A DNA stretch of 19,264 bases from UBA4582 sp047629195 (GCA_047629195.1 JBLHWY010000125.1:1-19264), one strand, 5' to 3'; positions 8,283-17,093 are shown, numbered from the stretch's first letter. Notes: generated by a model not told the origin, from the sequence alone. Program-made: numbers and translations.

Positions 8283-9467
8283 ATGGCAGGCCCATTAGAT
8301 GGTTATCGAATTCTAGACCTCACGACAGTCATATCCGGTCCATTTGCAACAATGTTGCTGGCAGACCAAGGGGCCGATGTCATTAAAGTTGAGTCAGTTT
8401 CAAACCCCGATCATGCCAGAGGCGCTGGCTTCGGTCAGTCGCAGTTCACCGCAACTTTCTTGAATAACAACAGAAACAAACGCGGTATCACGCTTGATCT
8501 TAAATCAGAGGAAGGGACAAAGACCCTGCTCGCCCTGGCCGAGACAGCAGATGTATTTATCCAAAATTTCAGGCCTGGCGTTGTGGAAAGACTCGGTATT
8601 GGAGAAAAGGAAGTTAGAGCCGTTAACCCTGAAATTATTTACGTTTCAATCAGTGGCTTCGGAGAAGACGGCCCCTTATCACACAAGCCAGTTTATGACC
8701 CTATTATACAAGCTATCAGCAGCCTTGCTACGATCCAAGGCGGATCAGATGATGCAAGACCCCGTTTAGTCAGAACCATACTACCCGACAAACTAACCGG
8801 CATGACGGCCGCTCAGGCAATTTCATCAGCACTCGTTGCAAAAGAACGGACCGGTAAAGGTCAGCACATTCGGATTTCTATGATTGATGCAGTGGTTTCA
8901 TTCCTTTGGTCATCGGATATGGGCGGTCAAACATTTGTTGGCAAGGAAGTCAGCACGCAGCGGGCGGCTACATTTATAGATCTGATCTATGAAACAAAAA
9001 CTAATTACATCAGCGTATCCGCAATGGCAAACAAACAGTGGCTCGCTCTTTGTAAAGCCGTGGAACACCCTGAGTGGTTAGACGACGATCGATTCAGCAC
9101 ACCAGCTTTGCGTGATAGGCATGCCGACGCAAGGCTCAATATGACTCAGGAAGCTTTGCTCGAAAAAACAGCGGAAGAATGGCTACAGATACTGGACGAT
9201 GCAGGTGTCCCTTGCGCGCCAGTCCTCACAAGAAAGGAAATGATTCATCATCCTCAGATCGAATCGAACGAGCTAATCCTTGAAATAGAACACCCAATTG
9301 CCGGTAATATCAGACAAACTAGGCCCGCAGCAAGGTTCAGCGTAACAACCCCAGAGATGAGGATGGGCGCGCCGCTTCACGGCCAACATAATGCCGAGAT
9401 TTTCGCTGAAATTGGTATCACATTGGAACAGCAGGAGCAGTTGAGGGCAAAAGGCATCATCTCCTAA
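8283..9467 (+). CDS. Family III CoA-transferase (CaiB/BaiF type)
   Basis: This 394-residue protein belongs to the class III CoA-transferases, which include formyl-CoA and carnitine CoA-transferases and alpha-methylacyl-CoA racemase. They are interlocked dimers that move CoA between carboxylic acids through an aspartyl-CoA thioester. The N-terminal segment PLDGYRILDLTTVISGPFA is typical, and the probable catalytic aspartate is D169 in ILPDKLTGMTAAQA. Length fits the family. An AAGGA ribosome binding site lies about ten bases before ATG 8283. No pathway partner is adjacent, so the substrate is unknown; formyl-CoA transferase or a racemase are alternatives. Confidence 0.9.
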   Translation: MAGPLDGYRILDLTTVISGPFATMLLADQGADVIKVESVSNPDHARGAGFGQSQFTATFLNNNRNKRGITLDLKSEEGTKTLLALAETADVFIQNFRPGVVERLGIGEKEVRAVNPEIIYVSISGFGEDGPLSHKPVYDPIIQAISSLATIQGGSDDARPRLVRTILPDKLTGMTAAQAISSALVAKERTGKGQHIRISMIDAVVSFLWSSDMGGQTFVGKEVSTQRAATFIDLIYETKTNYISVSAMANKQWLALCKAVEHPEWLDDDRFSTPALRDRHADARLNMTQEALLEKTAEEWLQILDDAGVPCAPVLTRKEMIHHPQIESNELILEIEHPIAGNIRQTRPAARFSVTTPEMRMGAPLHGQHNAEIFAEIGITLEQQEQLRAKGIIS

Positions 9468-9491
9468 CGAGACCTAAAACACGCGAGCGGC

Positions 9492-10151
9492 CTACTGAGT
9501 CACTACTGCAAACGGCTCATCAAAGAAACGCGACTTTGAAGAAAACTGGCGTTTTAAGAATGCCATCTGGTCACCGAGTATTCTGCCACTGTGGGTCAGC
9601 GCCAGATACTCCGCGTGATTGGGCATATACGGCAGTGCCAGCAGCTCCATACTGGTGTCCGATAGCAGCGTGTTACCTTTTCGAGCATTACATCTTTTGC
9701 AAGACGCGACAACGTTGGTCCAATTGTCTTTACCGCCTTTTGATATGGGCTGGACATGATCTCGACTAAGGTCGTATGCTTGAAACGACTTACCGCAGTA
9801 CATGCATACATTCTGGTCGCGCCGAAACAACGCTTGGTTTGTAAGCGGCGGTGATTTATGGCCGGAAATATGCACTTTGCCTCTGCAGGCGATGATACTT
9901 TTCAGTTGTACAATCGTTTGATCACCACTAATTCGCGAATAACCACCGTGCACTGACATGACTTCTTCACCATAGTCCCATGTCACCATCTCTCGTGCAT
10001 GCAGGCAAACAGCCTCCTGCCAGCTTAACCATGCCACTGGCATACCCGCCGAATTAACCCTTAAAATTCTAAGGCTCAAATCCTGGCCGCCTAGTACGGT
10101 TTCACCTAGTACAATCTCATTCGTTTGATCATGCATACTTGTCACATTCAT
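9492..10151 (-). CDS. HNH endonuclease domain protein
   Basis: This protein of about 219 residues has a C-terminal zinc-stabilised HNH fold. CMYC (about 116-119) and CKRC (about 151-154) supply four cysteines, and the HNH core is in SRDHVQPISKGGKDNW (histidine about 132) followed by N155. The N-terminal region, with MPVAWLSWQEAV and VHGGYSRISG, is typical of orphan HNH proteins found in many gammaproteobacterial chromosomes. Their physiological role is uncertain, and no restriction or toxin partner lies next to it. The frame is open to 10229, but ATG 10151 is preferred by comparison with the family; ATG 10136 is another option. It diverges from cmoA. Confidence 0.82.
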   Translation of the reverse strand: MNVTSMHDQTNEIVLGETVLGGQDLSLRILRVNSAGMPVAWLSWQEAVCLHAREMVTWDYGEEVMSVHGGYSRISGDQTIVQLKSIIACRGKVHISGHKSPPLTNQALFRRDQNVCMYCGKSFQAYDLSRDHVQPISKGGKDNWTNVVASCKRCNARKGNTLLSDTSMELLALPYMPNHAEYLALTHSGRILGDQMAFLKRQFSSKSRFFDEPFAVVTQ

Positions 10152-10330
10152 ATCGTTACAGGTATCTAAACATCTTAGCGATGCTAACCAACAAATCAAC
10201 CCTTGACCCTGTGAGCGGTGAAAAGTCAAGATTCAATCAAGCTAAGATCGAAATTGCGCATAGAAATGGCGTAGAATACCCGCCTAAAGTTACTCAGGCC
10301 GAATCTGGTTTATTCACCTCAAATCAGACG

Positions 10331-11062
10331 ATGAATGATATGAACGAAGATAAAGTATATTCAACTCCTAGAGACAGCATAGCCGCGTTTGAATTCGACG
10401 GCCAAGTCGCCGATGTATTTGAAAACATGATTTCGAGATCGGTACCTGGATACCCACTGCTACTCGATCTACTGGAGGTTTTGACTGAACGTTTTGCACA
10501 ACCGAACACGAACTGCTACGACCTTGGTTGTTCGCTCGGCGCTTCAACTCTAAGAATTCGTCAGCATCTACCACAGTCTTGCCATATCATCGGTGTAGAC
10601 ACATCACCTTCGATGGTAGAGAGGTGCAAGAACAATATGATGCGCGACCGAAGTAGCGCTACAGCGGATATTCGTTTAGCTTCTCTGCAAGAAACAAAAA
10701 TTGAAAACGCATCAATCGTTGCATTAAATTATACGCTCCAGTTTGTACCCGATGATGAACGGATAAAGATCCTCACCCACATCGCCGACGGCCTGATTCC
10801 AGGGGGCATTCTCATTCTATCGGAGAAAATTCGGTTTGAAGATGAACTGGTACAATCTGCAACCACAGAACTGCACCACGCATTCAAAAAACACCAGGGT
10901 TACTCTGATCTCGAGATTGCCCAGAAACGCGCATCCCTTGAGAATGTACTGATACCCAATACACTTGAACAACATACTGAACGATTGTCTGCAGCAGGAT
11001 TTTCTTCCGCAGATATGTTCTTAAAGTGTATTAACTTCGTTTCTTTGGTCGCGATTAAATAA
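10331..11062 (+). CDS. cmoA: Carboxy-S-adenosylmethionine synthase CmoA
   Basis: CmoA converts S-adenosylmethionine and prephenate into carboxy-SAM, the donor for cmo5U34 tRNA modification. The 243-residue product matches CmoA along its length: FENMISRSVPGYP, the SAM-binding loop YDLGCSLGAST, TSPSMVERC, LNYTLQFVPDDER, LSEKIRFED and the GYSDLEIAQKRASLENV segment. The frame is open back to 10139, but that part overlaps the HNH gene and is not conserved in CmoA. The start is ATG 10331 or 10340, neither with a strong ribosome binding site. It is the first gene of an operon with the membrane protein and cmoB. Confidence 0.93.
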   Translation: MNDMNEDKVYSTPRDSIAAFEFDGQVADVFENMISRSVPGYPLLLDLLEVLTERFAQPNTNCYDLGCSLGASTLRIRQHLPQSCHIIGVDTSPSMVERCKNNMMRDRSSATADIRLASLQETKIENASIVALNYTLQFVPDDERIKILTHIADGLIPGGILILSEKIRFEDELVQSATTELHHAFKKHQGYSDLEIAQKRASLENVLIPNTLEQHTERLSAAGFSSADMFLKCINFVSLVAIK

Positions 11063-11089
11063 GATAGAAAGAACCACAAAGAGTAATCC

Positions 11090-11668
11090 ATGACACGGCA
11101 CATAACGAAAGCAGAATTTCAGACCCTTCAACAAAGGATCGCAAATGGCGTGGCAGATATTTCGGTACCCAAACAAGTCGCCCGTCATTTTTACAGCCGC
11201 GTCTCGAATGAAGCAGTTTTTTCAATTACAAGTCAGTCAATTGCTCTAAAAAAGGCTTTCCTATATATTTTGTTTAGTCTTTCTATTGGCATGTTTGCTG
11301 TCTGTCTTGGCCTCATCTTAACCAGTTTTAATTGGAGTGCTGCAATCGCAATTCCCGCAGTCGGGATTTTTTGGGCTATCTTGACTGTACTCACATCGGA
11401 TAAAGGAAACCAATGGGTTGGTCACCTTGGTCTTTTAGCGTCACTCCTCCCACTATTACTTCTTGCGGAGTCATATAGTTACCCAGCAGCACTGTTTGGC
11501 ATTTCAATTTGGTTACACCGTTGTCTCTACTTTCTTTCTCAATATTGGCTGGAAGCTTTAGTTAAAGCTTCTTACGACGCATTCGACATGATGACTGAAC
11601 ATATTAATGTTGATGACAGTCAATCGAATGACGATGATGAAGACAAAAGTAACACCAGAGTCCAGTAA
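11090..11668 (+). CDS. Unidentified four-helix membrane protein in cmo operon
   Basis: I do not recognise this 192-residue protein. Residues 1-54 are polar and probably cytoplasmic. Four hydrophobic segments follow at about 55-78, 83-102, 109-127 and 130-150, likely membrane helices in two hairpins. The C-terminal tail is acidic, with DDDEDK near residues 181-186. It starts 27 bases after cmoA and ends two bases before the cmoB start, so it is almost certainly co-transcribed with both and probably coupled to cmoB. The cmoA-cmoB pair is normally adjacent without such a gene. A membrane role near tRNA modification or an unrelated insertion are both possible. Confidence 0.8.
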   Translation: MTRHITKAEFQTLQQRIANGVADISVPKQVARHFYSRVSNEAVFSITSQSIALKKAFLYILFSLSIGMFAVCLGLILTSFNWSAAIAIPAVGIFWAILTVLTSDKGNQWVGHLGLLASLLPLLLLAESYSYPAALFGISIWLHRCLYFLSQYWLEALVKASYDAFDMMTEHINVDDSQSNDDDEDKSNTRVQ

Positions 11669-11670
11669 GC

Positions 11671-12657
11671 ATGTCTCAGTCAATTTTCGACACTTTCTTT
11701 AAAAAATTCCAAATATCAATTCAGGGATCTGAACTCGAACAATTTGAAGTAGAGCTTGCCGCGAGCCTTGAACGCCACTTTTTTAGCAAACGACATGGCC
11801 GCAAAAACGAATGGGATACGGCACTAGCAGCACTCCCCGCGATTACCTCTGCACGCTATTCTCTTAACGAGGATACAATTCACATTGGTGATGAGTCAGA
11901 ATTAGCGATCTCGTCAAACGAATTTGAAACCCAGTTAAAGAGTTTTATGCCCTGGCGCAAGGGGCCGTATGACTTGTTTGGTACCAATATCAACACGGAG
12001 TGGCGCTCAGACTGGAAATGGCAACGCATCACCCCTCACATTTCATCGTTACAAGATAGAACGGTTTTAGACATAGGTTGCGGTAATGGCTACCACTTAC
12101 TTCGAATGTTAGGAGCAGGCGCGAAACTAGCATTAGGCATCGACCCCACACTTTTATTTTTCTATCAGTTCGAGCTATTGACTAGATTCTTACCATCACT
12201 ACCCGTGCACTTACTACCGCTGCGAGGCGAAAATTTACCGGCGTTTGGTGTTTTCGATACAGTATTTTCTCTCGGTGTGCTCTACCACCGAAGAAACCCC
12301 ATTGATCATCTAACAGAACTACTAGCGTTTCTCGCTCCCGGAGGAGAAGCAGTCATAGAGACTCTCGTTGTAGAGGGTGATTCGTCAACTGTTTTAGTGC
12401 CACAGGATCGCTATGCGAAAATGGCGAATGTCTGGTTTTTACCCAGCCCGGCTGCCCTCCTCGTTTGGATGCAGCGGGCAGGGTTCAAAAACGCACGTAT
12501 TGTGGATTTGAATCAAACATCCACTCTTGAGCAACGAACAACAGACTGGATGACCTTCCATTCCCTGAGCGATTTCCTTGACCCCGATGATAGTAACAAG
12601 ACCTGGGAAGGTTACTCTGCGCCCAAAAGGGCATTAATCATCGCCGAAAAAGCTTAG
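11671..12657 (+). CDS. cmoB: tRNA U34 carboxymethyltransferase CmoB
   Basis: CmoB transfers the carboxymethyl group of carboxy-SAM to 5-hydroxyuridine 34, making cmo5U at the wobble position of several tRNAs. The 328-residue product is close to the family's usual length. It matches at MPWRKGPYDLFG, WRSDWKWQR, the SAM-type loop LDIGCGNGYHLLRMLGAGA, DPTLLFFYQFEL and FSLGVLYHRRNPIDHL. The segment QDRYAKMANVWFLPSP and the C-terminal W-x-GYSAPKRA fit too. The start lies two bases after the stop of the membrane protein gene. It converges with rluA, leaving about 29 bases between stops. Confidence 0.96.
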   Translation: MSQSIFDTFFKKFQISIQGSELEQFEVELAASLERHFFSKRHGRKNEWDTALAALPAITSARYSLNEDTIHIGDESELAISSNEFETQLKSFMPWRKGPYDLFGTNINTEWRSDWKWQRITPHISSLQDRTVLDIGCGNGYHLLRMLGAGAKLALGIDPTLLFFYQFELLTRFLPSLPVHLLPLRGENLPAFGVFDTVFSLGVLYHRRNPIDHLTELLAFLAPGGEAVIETLVVEGDSSTVLVPQDRYAKMANVWFLPSPAALLVWMQRAGFKNARIVDLNQTSTLEQRTTDWMTFHSLSDFLDPDDSNKTWEGYSAPKRALIIAEKA

Positions 12658-12686
12658 TAACACTGAAGCACATAATTGTTAGATTC

Positions 12687-13343
12687 TTAGAATGAAATAG
12701 CATCTTCAAAATTGACTTTTTCTTTGCTAAACGGATGTTCAAATGCGAGATAGCTCGCGTGAAGTCTTAATCGAGTCGATGCAACTAAGGCCTCCTCATG
12801 CGCGTAAAGATCACAACCCAGAATAGGATGGTCAATGCTAGATAAGTGTATTCTTAATTGATGGCTGCGCCCAGTTACCGGTTTTAACAACAGCGTTGTT
12901 GATGCTGTATTTCGGCTCTGCACATAAAATCGCGTACAAGAGTCTTTGCCTACTTCCCTATCGATTCTTTGGCGTGGTCTGCGTTCCCAGTCAGGTGCGA
13001 TGGGTAAAGCAATAACACCCATGTCATGCTCTATCACACCGAAAACTTCCGCCATATATTCTTTAGCAATAGTACGTTCCCTAAAGTAGCGGTTAAGCTC
13101 TCGAACCGCATGGTGAGTCAGTGCAAGCACCAATAGCCCGGACGTATCCAAATCAAGTCGGTGTACAATGACCGCTTTTGGAAATTCAACCTGAACGCGG
13201 CGTAGTACGGAGTCTTTGACGATGCGCCCAGGAACAGAGAGCAGTCCAGCCGGTTTGCTGAGAACTAAAATGTGATCATCTCGATGAAGTATTTTTACAT
13301 CTTCTGTGCAGGGAGGTGGGATATGGTGAGTATATCGGTCCAT
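12687..13343 (-). CDS. rluA: Dual-specificity pseudouridine synthase RluA
   Basis: RluA converts uridine to pseudouridine at position 746 of 23S rRNA and position 32 of several tRNAs. The 218-residue product matches E. coli RluA (219 residues) throughout: DDHILVLSKPAGLLSVPGR, VHRLDLDTSGLLV with the catalytic aspartate D64, FRERTIAKEYMAEV, and the KPVTGRSHQLRIHL segment. The frame is open to 13430, but ATG 13343 gives the family's length and has AGGA about a dozen bases upstream. It converges with cmoB and diverges from the alpha/beta hydrolase at 13452. Confidence 0.94.
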   Translation of the reverse strand: MDRYTHHIPPPCTEDVKILHRDDHILVLSKPAGLLSVPGRIVKDSVLRRVQVEFPKAVIVHRLDLDTSGLLVLALTHHAVRELNRYFRERTIAKEYMAEVFGVIEHDMGVIALPIAPDWERRPRQRIDREVGKDSCTRFYVQSRNTASTTLLLKPVTGRSHQLRIHLSSIDHPILGCDLYAHEEALVASTRLRLHASYLAFEHPFSKEKVNFEDAISF

Positions 13344-13391
13344 GAATTTTGAACATTCCTGCGTCGAGTTATCGTATAGTGGATTAATTGT

Positions 13392-13413
13392 GCTGGTTTG
13401 TAACAACACCAGC
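13392..13413. promoter_or_regulatory. Dyad-symmetric element between divergent genes
   Basis: GCTGGT (13392-13397) and ACCAGC (13408-13413) are 6-bp inverted arms around a ten-base centre. They lie in the 108-bp region between rluA and the hydrolase gene, just ahead of a TTGACA sequence at 13416-13421. It could be an operator or a leader hairpin. No well-spaced -10 accompanies the TTGACA, so no promoter is called. Confidence 0.35.
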
Positions 13414-13451
13414 GTTTGACAAAAACTCACAACTAAAAGAATACATTATCA

Positions 13452-14588
13452 ATGGCTGACGAAAGCGATCAACTACTAACGGCAATTACTGACCTTATTC
13501 CCAAGTTGCTTATGGCAATGGAAGCATTTGAGCAGCTTCAGCGAAATATGAATCCAAGCGCGCTCGATACGCTTGCGGAATTTATATCACCCTTTGAACA
13601 GGCGCTGCGCGAATCTTTCGCAGTGTTTAAGCAGTTGCCGTTTCCTGATGACCTAAAAGGCTATGGCGAAACTATCACCCATAGCTGTGACTATAGTCTT
13701 CGAGCCATGGCGCCTTTCGTTGCAACCGATCAAGCCAACGACGGTTCCGAGCGAATGCTCGCATCAATGAAAGCAATGCGAGCTCACTGCCGGGCTCAGG
13801 AATACATCTACCCTCTTGCCTCCCTCATGTCTCCGGTCAATAAGTTTTTTGTGGAGGCCGGTGCGCGTGGAAATACAGCTTTACTACAACAATTTCAAGG
13901 CCAAGAAGTAGCACCTAAAGAAACTAGAAAACATGGTATTTTTAGCTTCTCGAACGATAGAAAAGAACGCGGTGGATTCACACTTTATGTGCCAGAAAAC
14001 CTAGACCTGACAAAACCTGCATCCCTGGTTATCGCCTTGCACGGCGGCACAGGTCACGGTGCAGATTTTCTCTGGTCGTGGCTGCGCGAAGCACGTACCC
14101 GCGGTTTCATACTCATGTCAGCAACCTCCTTGAGCGATACATGGTCGTTGATGGATCTATACAATGATATAGATTATCTGCCGCTGCTGAAGAACATCGA
14201 GCATGTAAAAAGCGAGTGGATAATTGATGACAATCACATTCTATTAGGGGGCATGTCCGACGGCGCAACCTACACGATGCTAGCAGGGCTTACCGAAGAC
14301 GCACCTTTTACTCATCTCGCACCTTTTTCAGGTGTACTACATCCTGAAATTCCAGCATCTCCAAAAATCCTTCAGGCGAAAGATAAACCGATTTACCTCG
14401 TCCACGGCACGGAAGATTGGATGTTTCCAATTGAAACCGCCTATATGGCAAAACATGAGTTAGAAAACGCCGGCGCAAAGCTCAATTTTCGTGAAATTCC
14501 AGGCTTAGCGCACAGCTACGCCCGATTCGAGAATCCAGCGCTGTTAGAATGGTTCAATCCTCAACTCTCGGTACCGAACAATGCTTAA
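13452..14588 (+). CDS. Alpha/beta hydrolase with helical N-terminal region
   Basis: This 378-residue protein has no signal peptide. Residues 1-140 are mainly helical with no recognised domain. The C-terminal part is an alpha/beta hydrolase of the phospholipase/carboxylesterase or PHB-depolymerase-like kind. LHGGTGHG (about 196-203) forms the oxyanion region, the nucleophile is S269 in GGMSDGA, the acid is D322 in HGTEDWMFP and the base is H354 in GLAHSY. The full triad suggests an active esterase; the substrate is unknown. Its last eight bases overlap the start of the 5'-nucleotidase gene, so the two are probably translated together. Confidence 0.85.
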   Translation: MADESDQLLTAITDLIPKLLMAMEAFEQLQRNMNPSALDTLAEFISPFEQALRESFAVFKQLPFPDDLKGYGETITHSCDYSLRAMAPFVATDQANDGSERMLASMKAMRAHCRAQEYIYPLASLMSPVNKFFVEAGARGNTALLQQFQGQEVAPKETRKHGIFSFSNDRKERGGFTLYVPENLDLTKPASLVIALHGGTGHGADFLWSWLREARTRGFILMSATSLSDTWSLMDLYNDIDYLPLLKNIEHVKSEWIIDDNHILLGGMSDGATYTMLAGLTEDAPFTHLAPFSGVLHPEIPASPKILQAKDKPIYLVHGTEDWMFPIETAYMAKHELENAGAKLNFREIPGLAHSYARFENPALLEWFNPQLSVPNNA

Positions 14589-15939
14589 GCAATACGGCCA
14601 CTTCCCTGGCGCACTAAAACCCTTCAGTCTGGCACTAGTCCTATTTCTTAGTTTGACCTCTGGCCTGATTCTAGCTGATCAGCGAAAACTGGTCATTCTG
14701 CATACTAACGACTTCCATGGCCACATTAGCCAGGAAGGTGAATATGCAGGTGCAGCACGCATCACAGCTCTCGTGAAACAAACCCGAGAAAAAAACCCTG
14801 GCGTTCTAGTACTCGACGCTGGCGACAGGATATCCGGCACACCTGTTTCAACCATGTTTAACGGCGTGCCTATCTTTGAAGTATTGAACAATGTGGGCTA
14901 TGACGCTGCAGCTGTCGGTAATCATGAGTTTGATCATGGCTACAAACAATTTCTCGAATTCAAAAAAATAGCGAACCACCCGCTGCTCTCAGCCAATGCT
15001 TTTGCACCTGATGGAAGCTTGCTCGCAGATGCCCCAGCACTCATAAAAACGGTCAATGGTATCAAGATTGGCATTATTGGCTTAATCACTGAACACACGC
15101 CCGACATGATTATCCCTGCAGGCAACGAGGGCATTAGCTTTTCGCCTGCGAGCGACGCTCTTAAGGGCATGGTCAAGGCACTTCGCCCTGAGGTAGATCT
15201 GTTGGTTGTGCTATCACACGTGGGTCATGACGAAGAGAAAGAACTGGCTCAAAGCATCGATGGAATAGATATTATTGTGGGCGGGCACTCTCACACTAAG
15301 GTCGCACCCCCCGTAAAAATCAACAACACCTATGTTGTACAAGCAGGCTATTACGGTGCTTACGTCGGCAAACTTGAACTCACAGTAGATACGGACCTCG
15401 ACTCTATGAGCTCATTCTCAGGCGAATTAATTCCAGCTGCAGACTTACCAGCACCGGACAAAAAGGTTGCTCGACTCGTTAAGCGCTGGGAAAAGAAGGT
15501 TGCTCGCTTAGTTGACTTCAAAATTGCGACCGCAACAAGAGATTACACCAAAAAGGAAATGCAGCCATTTCTAGAACTCATTCTAGCGCAGGCAGCAGGC
15601 GCTGATTTTGGCTTCTACAACATGGGTGGAATCAGAGACAATTTTAGAAAGGGTCCAGTATCAGCAAGACACATTTGGAATATAGCCCCATTCGGTAATG
15701 CCATGGTCACCGTCACCGGCAAGGGCAGTGCAATCAAACAAATGCTGCTGCGAGAAGATAGCAAACACCATCGCGTACCAAACATTGATGATGATAAGGA
15801 ATATACCGTCGCGACTAGCAACTATGTCGCAGCACAAACACAAAAATTGTTGGGCGACCAGATTAAACTAACGAACAAGATCGTGCTCGTTAGAGATGTT
15901 TTGATTGATTATGTCAAAACAAATGGTTTAGAGCTCTAG
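14581..15939 (+). CDS. UshA-like 5'-nucleotidase / metallophosphoesterase
   Basis: This 452-residue secreted enzyme probably hydrolyses nucleotides or related phosphate esters in the periplasm. A signal peptide spans about residues 1-32, ending LILADQ. The dimetal centre motifs are LHTNDFHGH, LDAGDRISGTP, GNHEFDHG, LSHVGHDEE and GGHSHT, in the usual order. A C-terminal 5'-nucleotidase domain follows, with FYNMGGIRDNFRKGP and the IAPFGNAMVTV segment. It is shorter than E. coli UshA (550 residues). The start overlaps the hydrolase gene by eight bases, suggesting a joint role in recovering carbon and phosphate. Substrate range cannot be read from the sequence. Confidence 0.9.
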   Translation: MLKQYGHFPGALKPFSLALVLFLSLTSGLILADQRKLVILHTNDFHGHISQEGEYAGAARITALVKQTREKNPGVLVLDAGDRISGTPVSTMFNGVPIFEVLNNVGYDAAAVGNHEFDHGYKQFLEFKKIANHPLLSANAFAPDGSLLADAPALIKTVNGIKIGIIGLITEHTPDMIIPAGNEGISFSPASDALKGMVKALRPEVDLLVVLSHVGHDEEKELAQSIDGIDIIVGGHSHTKVAPPVKINNTYVVQAGYYGAYVGKLELTVDTDLDSMSSFSGELIPAADLPAPDKKVARLVKRWEKKVARLVDFKIATATRDYTKKEMQPFLELILAQAAGADFGFYNMGGIRDNFRKGPVSARHIWNIAPFGNAMVTVTGKGSAIKQMLLREDSKHHRVPNIDDDKEYTVATSNYVAAQTQKLLGDQIKLTNKIVLVRDVLIDYVKTNGLEL

Positions 15940-15957
15940 TCAAAGAGCTCTAATCAA
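15930..15957. terminator. Tandem 14-bp repeat and hairpin at convergent gene ends
   Basis: Two adjacent 14-bp copies (15930-15943 and 15944-15957) differ by one base and each begins with the palindrome AGAGCTCT. The palindromes can pair with each other as an 8-bp stem with a six-base loop (15930-15937 with 15944-15951). The element covers the stop codon of the 5'-nucleotidase gene and lies just past the end of the convergent hydrolase gene. A two-way terminator is plausible, although a clean U tract is missing on both strands. Confidence 0.45.
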
Positions 15958-15962
15958 GCACT

Positions 15963-16862
15963 TTATTTAAAGAACTCTCGAGTCAGTCTGAGAAACTCAT
16001 CCAGCTGGTCATGTTGAACCCAGTGACCAGCATCTTTAACCGTCACATGGCTCGCATCTTTAAAGTAGCTGACATGATTCTCACGTTCGGCTGAATCCAT
16101 CCAGCTCTCGCTGCCACTCATCAGCAGCACAGGAGAATCAATTCGCCCCCAAAGCTCTCGCGTTTCATGTGGCAAAATATCGAGCGGAGACATAACGTGG
16201 GTGTAATTATCGAACTTCCAACTATATGTGCCATCTTCATTTTGGTCACTGCCGTGAACAGTTAAATGTCTTGCCTGATCTACGCGCAAATGGGAGTTCG
16301 CTGCATGCATCCTCTCAAATGCTTCTTCCACACTGTCATATCGCTTCGGCAACCTGCCTGCCATTTTTCGAGTTTGTTCAATCCACTCGCCAATTTTTTC
16401 ATGAATGGGTCGGTCATAATAATCGCCAGGAGGACCACCAGTCCCCTCGATTACAATCATCTTCTTGATGTGCTCAGGGTATACACCGGCATAGCACAGT
16501 GCTACGCCACCCCCCAGCGAATGCGCAATCACATGCAGAGGCGCCAAGTTTTGCTGATGAATCAACTGGGCTAAATCGTAAATGTACTCACTTCTTCTAT
16601 AGGCACTGCCGTACACCCACTGAGAGTCTCCATGACCGCGAAAGTCCGGCGCAATGATGTGATAGTCATCCCTGAGTTCCTGGGCGACCCAGTCCCAGTT
16701 ATGACAATGATCGCGATTTCCATGAACCAACAATAAAGGCGGTGCGTCTTCATTACCCCAATCGAGGTAATGCATCTTCATTCGCTGGGAATAATAAGTA
16801 TGCGACGTCGGGCTTGCTTTCTCGCGCACCGGCTTTGGCTTGTTTGTCTTCTCGCTGGTCAT
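15963..16862 (-). CDS. Alpha/beta hydrolase
   Basis: This 299-residue cytoplasmic protein has the classic alpha/beta hydrolase fold. LLLVHGNRDHCHNW (43-56) gives the oxyanion loop, PDFRGHGDS (72-80) is the usual following turn, and the nucleophile is S115 in VIAHSLGGG. The catalytic base is H280 in DAGHWVQHD; the acid may be E252 or D256. The first 22 residues are polar, rich in lysine and proline, and not part of the fold. A GGAG sequence lies about a dozen bases before ATG 16862. The reaction is unknown; esterase, lipase and epoxide hydrolase are all possible. It diverges from the gene at 17094. Confidence 0.88.
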   Translation of the reverse strand: MTSEKTNKPKPVREKASPTSHTYYSQRMKMHYLDWGNEDAPPLLLVHGNRDHCHNWDWVAQELRDDYHIIAPDFRGHGDSQWVYGSAYRRSEYIYDLAQLIHQQNLAPLHVIAHSLGGGVALCYAGVYPEHIKKMIVIEGTGGPPGDYYDRPIHEKIGEWIEQTRKMAGRLPKRYDSVEEAFERMHAANSHLRVDQARHLTVHGSDQNEDGTYSWKFDNYTHVMSPLDILPHETRELWGRIDSPVLLMSGSESWMDSAERENHVSYFKDASHVTVKDAGHWVQHDQLDEFLRLTREFFK

Positions 16863-16888
16863 GAACTTTGCATCTCCAAATGATAGTC

Positions 16889-16941
16889 TTGAACTTCAAT
16901 AAGGCTCCTGAACTTCAAATTCTAAGTATAAACGAAGTTCG
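16889..16941. promoter_or_regulatory. Three GAA-N-TTC palindromes, candidate operator
   Basis: The perfect palindrome TTGAA-C-TTCAA (16889-16899) is followed by TGAA-C-TTCA (16909-16917) and CGAA-G-TTCG (16933-16941). Centres are 19 and 24 bases apart. All three lie in the 231-bp region between the divergent hydrolase genes, close to the start of the minus-strand gene. A dimeric transcription factor site is inferred; no regulator gene is adjacent. Confidence 0.45.
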
Positions 16942-17093
16942 TGGTTTGTTCTGCTGCATTGCATCATTTTGACTTCATCGAACGATACGGTCAGAAACAT
17001 CCATCATAACCTTTCCACTCGGTCGACTATTTTGTTTTAATTCAGCCTCTTAGTGACCAACAACTGATTCATAACGACAGGGAGCTATTCTCG

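Noticed and set aside
9492..10151. HNH protein as part of a defence system
   Set aside because: It matches the widespread orphan chromosomal HNH type, and no restriction, toxin or phage-defence partner is nearby.
10203..10232. Possible promoter upstream of cmoA (TTGACC, then CAAGAT 18 bases later)
   Set aside because: The -10 match is poor and nothing else supports it.
10139..10330. N-terminal extension of cmoA
   Set aside because: CmoA proteins begin close to the segment after 10331; the extra residues are not family-like and overlap the HNH gene's 5' end.
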